Source: an uncultured Clostridia bacterium (GTDB lineage Bacteria; Bacillota; Clostridia; Christensenellales; UBA1242). Taken from it: a stretch of 7,155 nt of DNA. The notes below the pieces were generated by a model. The model worked only from the letters and a program-made list of their open reading frames with translations. It made no database searches and was not told the origin of the DNA. Of this stretch, positions 4,585 through 7,155 are shown one piece after another. Each line of letters starts with the position of its first letter. The first letter of the stretch is position 1. The translations under genes were made by a program, and so were the position numbers. The DNA lies in NCBI GenBank assembly GCA_944377765.1, contig CALWFX010000017.1, forward strand, positions 1-7,155, read 5' to 3'.

Positions 4585-7155
4585 ATGAAAAAAGAGCAAG
4601 TTGTTCCAAATTTTATTGAAATGGAAAAAAATATCCTTGAATTTTGGGATAAGAACGACAGTTTTCACAAATTAGTTAAAAAGAATAAAGGTCATGAAAT
4701 GTTTAAATTTCTTGATGGTCCAGCAACTGCCAATAACAGACTTGGCATTCATCACTTTTGGGGGAGAACGCTTAAAGATTTAACAATAAGATACAACGCC
4801 TTAAAGGGTAAAGATTGTCAGTATCAAAATGGCTTTGATGCACAAGGTCTTTGGGTGGAAGTTAATGTTGAAAAAGAACTTGGACTTAATGGAAAGCCTG
4901 AAATTGAAAAATATGGCATTGATAAGTTTACAAATAAATGTATGGAGAGGGTGCAATATTTTGCCAATGAAATGACAAAACAAAGCATTCGTATGGGGCA
5001 ATGGATGGATTGGGATAATTCATATTTTACCAACACAGATGAAAATATAACATCCATTTGGCACTTTTTAAAGATTTGTAATGACCATGGTTGGATAGTA
5101 AGAAAAAATCGTCCAATGGCATGGTGTCCAAGATGTGGAACTTCATTAAGTGAGCATGAAACATCAGGTTCATATCATGAAGTTGAACATACTGCAATTT
5201 TCGCTAAATTTCCAGTAAAAAACCATGATTTTAAGATTGTTGCTTGGACAACAACTCCTTGGACATTGTCTGCAAATGTTGCTCTTGCAGTTAATCCTGA
5301 ATTTGACTATGTTAAAGTTGATTTTCATGGAGAAAAACTTGTTCTTGGAAAGGATAGATTATCAATCTTGAAAGAAAAAGTGGAAATTCTTGAAGAGATG
5401 AAAGGAAAGGAACTTGTTGGACTTACTTATGAAACTTGCTTCCCTGAACTTAAAGAACAACAATTTGAACATAAAGTTGTTGCTTGGGATATGGTTGATA
5501 ATGCCGAAGGAACTTGTGTTGTTCACATTGCTCCGGGCTGTGGTGTTGAAGACTTTGAACTTGGTCAAAAATTAAATCTTCCTGAAATTTGCCCTATTAA
5601 CGAACAAGGCGTTATGCTTGAAAACACAGGTTTTCTTGCAGGCAAAAAGACAACTGATGTTGTTGACCTTGTTGTTAATCGTTTAAAAGAAGATGGCAAA
5701 CTTTTGTATTCACACAAATATAAGCATAGTTATGTTCATTGTTGGAGATGTAAGACTGATATTGTGTATAAACTTATATCAGGTTGGTTTATTAAAATGG
5801 ATGAAATTCGTCCGATGGCACTTAAAGCAATTGAAGAAGTTGAGTTTAAGCCTGAATATGCCAAGAAAAGAATGATTGATTGGCTTAATAATATGGGCGA
5901 CTGGAATATTTCAAGAAGTAGATTTTATGGACTTCCTCTTCCTTTCTATGTTTGTCCGAAATGTGGCAAGGTTCATGTAATTGGCAGTAAGGAAGAATTA
6001 AAAGAAAAGGCGGTGAATCCTGAACTTGTTGATAAACTTCCAAATATTCATAGACCTTGGATTGATGAAATCAAAATTAAGTGTGAATGTGGCGAAGTTG
6101 TTTCAAGAATAACCGATGTTGGAGATGTGTGGTTGGATGCTGGCATAACTCCATTTAGCACAAAAAAATATTTCACAGACAAAGAATTTTTCAAAAATAA
6201 TTTCCCAAGTGATTATGTTTGTGAAATGATTGAACAAATTAAACTTTGGTTCTATTCTCTTCTTATCATGAGTGTTGTTTTAACAGGTAAAGCACCATAT
6301 AAAAAACTTGTGACTTATCAATATGTTAAAGATGAACATGGTGGAGAATTCCATAAGAGCGGTGGCAACACTTTGGATGCTGATGTTGTTGCAGATAAAG
6401 TGGGCGCTGACACAGTTAGGTACTTATATTCCTCTTCAAGTCCAGCAAATGATATGAGATTTGGATATTCTTTAACTGACGAAGCAAGAAGAAAATTGTT
6501 AAGTTTTTGGAGTATATACACATTTTTTAATACTTATGCTTGTATTGATAACCCGAATATTGCACACTTCAAACCAAAAGTTTCCAATTTAACAATTGCT
6601 GACAAATGGCTTATTCAAAGCATCAACAATTTCATTGTCAACAGTGATAAATACTATGCTGATGATCAAAATTATTTGGTTGTTAGAGATTTTGAAAAAT
6701 TGGTTGACGACATTTCAAACTTTTATATTCGTAGCAATCGTAAAAGATTTTGGAAAAGTGATAATAAATCTGACCAAATGACTGCTTATTGGTGTTTATA
6801 CTATGCAATTAAATCTTTAATCGGAATAATGACTCCAATAATTCCATTTATGACAGAATACATTTGGCAAAATATGGTTAGAGAAATTGAAAAAGACGAA
6901 GTTGAATGTATCATGCTAAGTGGTTATCCAACAAAAATTTATGACAAAGATTTTGAGGATATTTTAAATAAAGTTGAAATTTCAAGAGATATAATGTCCA
7001 CCGCACAAAGACTAAGAAATGAAAATCAAATCAAAGTTAAACAACCACTTAAAAAACTTTATGTTGCTGGTAATGAAAATTCTGTAAACGCTGTTTTGAG
7101 TCTTCAAGATATCATTAAAGACGAACTTAACATTAAAGAAATTGAAATTGTTAAA
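4585..7155 (+). CDS. ileS: Isoleucyl-tRNA synthetase, divergent branch (3' end outside window)
   Basis: The enzyme attaches isoleucine to tRNA-Ile and hydrolyses misacylated products. An open frame of 857 codons runs to the window edge. The HIGH-type motif is GIHH (54-57) in DGPATANNRLGIHHFWGRTLKD. The substrate-pocket stretch GFDAQGLWVEVNVEKELG (83-100) replaces the common GWDCHGLPVE. The zinc-type pair CPRC is at 181-184. The CP1 editing domain has WTTTPWTLSANVALAVNP (221-238) and GTCVVHIAPGCGVEDFELG (309-327). Further cysteine pairs are at 386/389, 457/460 and 500/502. DVWLDAG (514-520) and EQIKLWFYSLL (550-560) precede the KMSKS-equivalent EFHKSGGN (588-595), with K591 and S592 retained. 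The anticodon-binding domain follows from about 640. AAAGGAG precedes the ATG by six bases. The isoleucine T-box supports the substrate. Such divergent members are often labelled only as class I tRNA ligase family proteins. Confidence 0.93.
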   Translation, partial: MKKEQVVPNFIEMEKNILEFWDKNDSFHKLVKKNKGHEMFKFLDGPATANNRLGIHHFWGRTLKDLTIRYNALKGKDCQYQNGFDAQGLWVEVNVEKELGLNGKPEIEKYGIDKFTNKCMERVQYFANEMTKQSIRMGQWMDWDNSYFTNTDENITSIWHFLKICNDHGWIVRKNRPMAWCPRCGTSLSEHETSGSYHEVEHTAIFAKFPVKNHDFKIVAWTTTPWTLSANVALAVNPEFDYVKVDFHGEKLVLGKDRLSILKEKVEILEEMKGKELVGLTYETCFPELKEQQFEHKVVAWDMVDNAEGTCVVHIAPGCGVEDFELGQKLNLPEICPINEQGVMLENTGFLAGKKTTDVVDLVVNRLKEDGKLLYSHKYKHSYVHCWRCKTDIVYKLISGWFIKMDEIRPMALKAIEEVEFKPEYAKKRMIDWLNNMGDWNISRSRFYGLPLPFYVCPKCGKVHVIGSKEELKEKAVNPELVDKLPNIHRPWIDEIKIKCECGEVVSRITDVGDVWLDAGITPFSTKKYFTDKEFFKNNFPSDYVCEMIEQIKLWFYSLLIMSVVLTGKAPYKKLVTYQYVKDEHGGEFHKSGGNTLDADVVADKVGADTVRYLYSSSSPANDMRFGYSLTDEARRKLLSFWSIYTFFNTYACIDNPNIAHFKPKVSNLTIADKWLIQSINNFIVNSDKYYADDQNYLVVRDFEKLVDDISNFYIRSNRKRFWKSDNKSDQMTAYWCLYYAIKSLIGIMTPIIPFMTEYIWQNMVREIEKDEVECIMLSGYPTKIYDKDFEDILNKVEISRDIMSTAQRLRNENQIKVKQPLKKLYVAGNENSVNAVLSLQDIIKDELNIKEIEIVK

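Noticed and set aside
4801..6781. Several short open frames overlapping ileS on both strands
   Set aside because: ileS is uninterrupted from 4585 to the window end with recognisable motifs along its length; the short frames are by-products.

Overview
The window is AT-rich and comes from a spore-forming Firmicute, most likely an anaerobic Clostridia-type bacterium. The evidence is two sporulation loci (spoVAD-spoVAE and yunB), an isoleucine T-box leader and strong AGGAG-type ribosome binding sites. No mobile element, CRISPR array, tRNA or rRNA is visible. All genes read on the plus strand.

Left part (1-872): a consensus sigma-A-type promoter drives a leader that I recognise as a yybP-ykoY Mn2+ riboswitch. 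The 3' strand of its closing helix is shared with an intrinsic terminator, so metal binding should switch the gene on. The gene it controls (289-786) is not a recognised manganese exporter. It encodes an unknown 165-residue protein with two predicted membrane segments, and its own terminator follows.

Middle part (873-4180): a gene-free, hairpin-rich stretch ends in a second terminator just before spoVAD. SpoVAD and SpoVAE belong to the SpoVA system, which moves dipicolinic acid into the forming spore and out again at germination. spoVAC, their usual upstream partner, is absent here. After a long imperfect hairpin comes yunB, a sporulation membrane protein whose start codon has no Shine-Dalgarno sequence. 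Next is a protein with an N-terminal HEPN-like helical region (RNAIVH motif) and a C-terminal CBS pair.

Right part (4181-7155): a promoter, an isoleucine T-box riboswitch with an ATC specifier and a strong terminator precede ileS. Between that terminator and the ileS ribosome binding site lies an 81-nt element that folds into an almost mismatch-free four-way junction (closing stem plus three hairpins), which standard T-box architecture does not explain. The isoleucyl-tRNA synthetase is cut by the window edge after 857 codons. It belongs to a divergent branch in which the KMSKS loop reads EFHKS.

Most worth following up: the Mn2+ riboswitch in front of an unknown membrane protein, the cloverleaf-like RNA in the ileS leader, the HEPN-CBS fusion, and the structured leader with a terminator in front of spoVAD.
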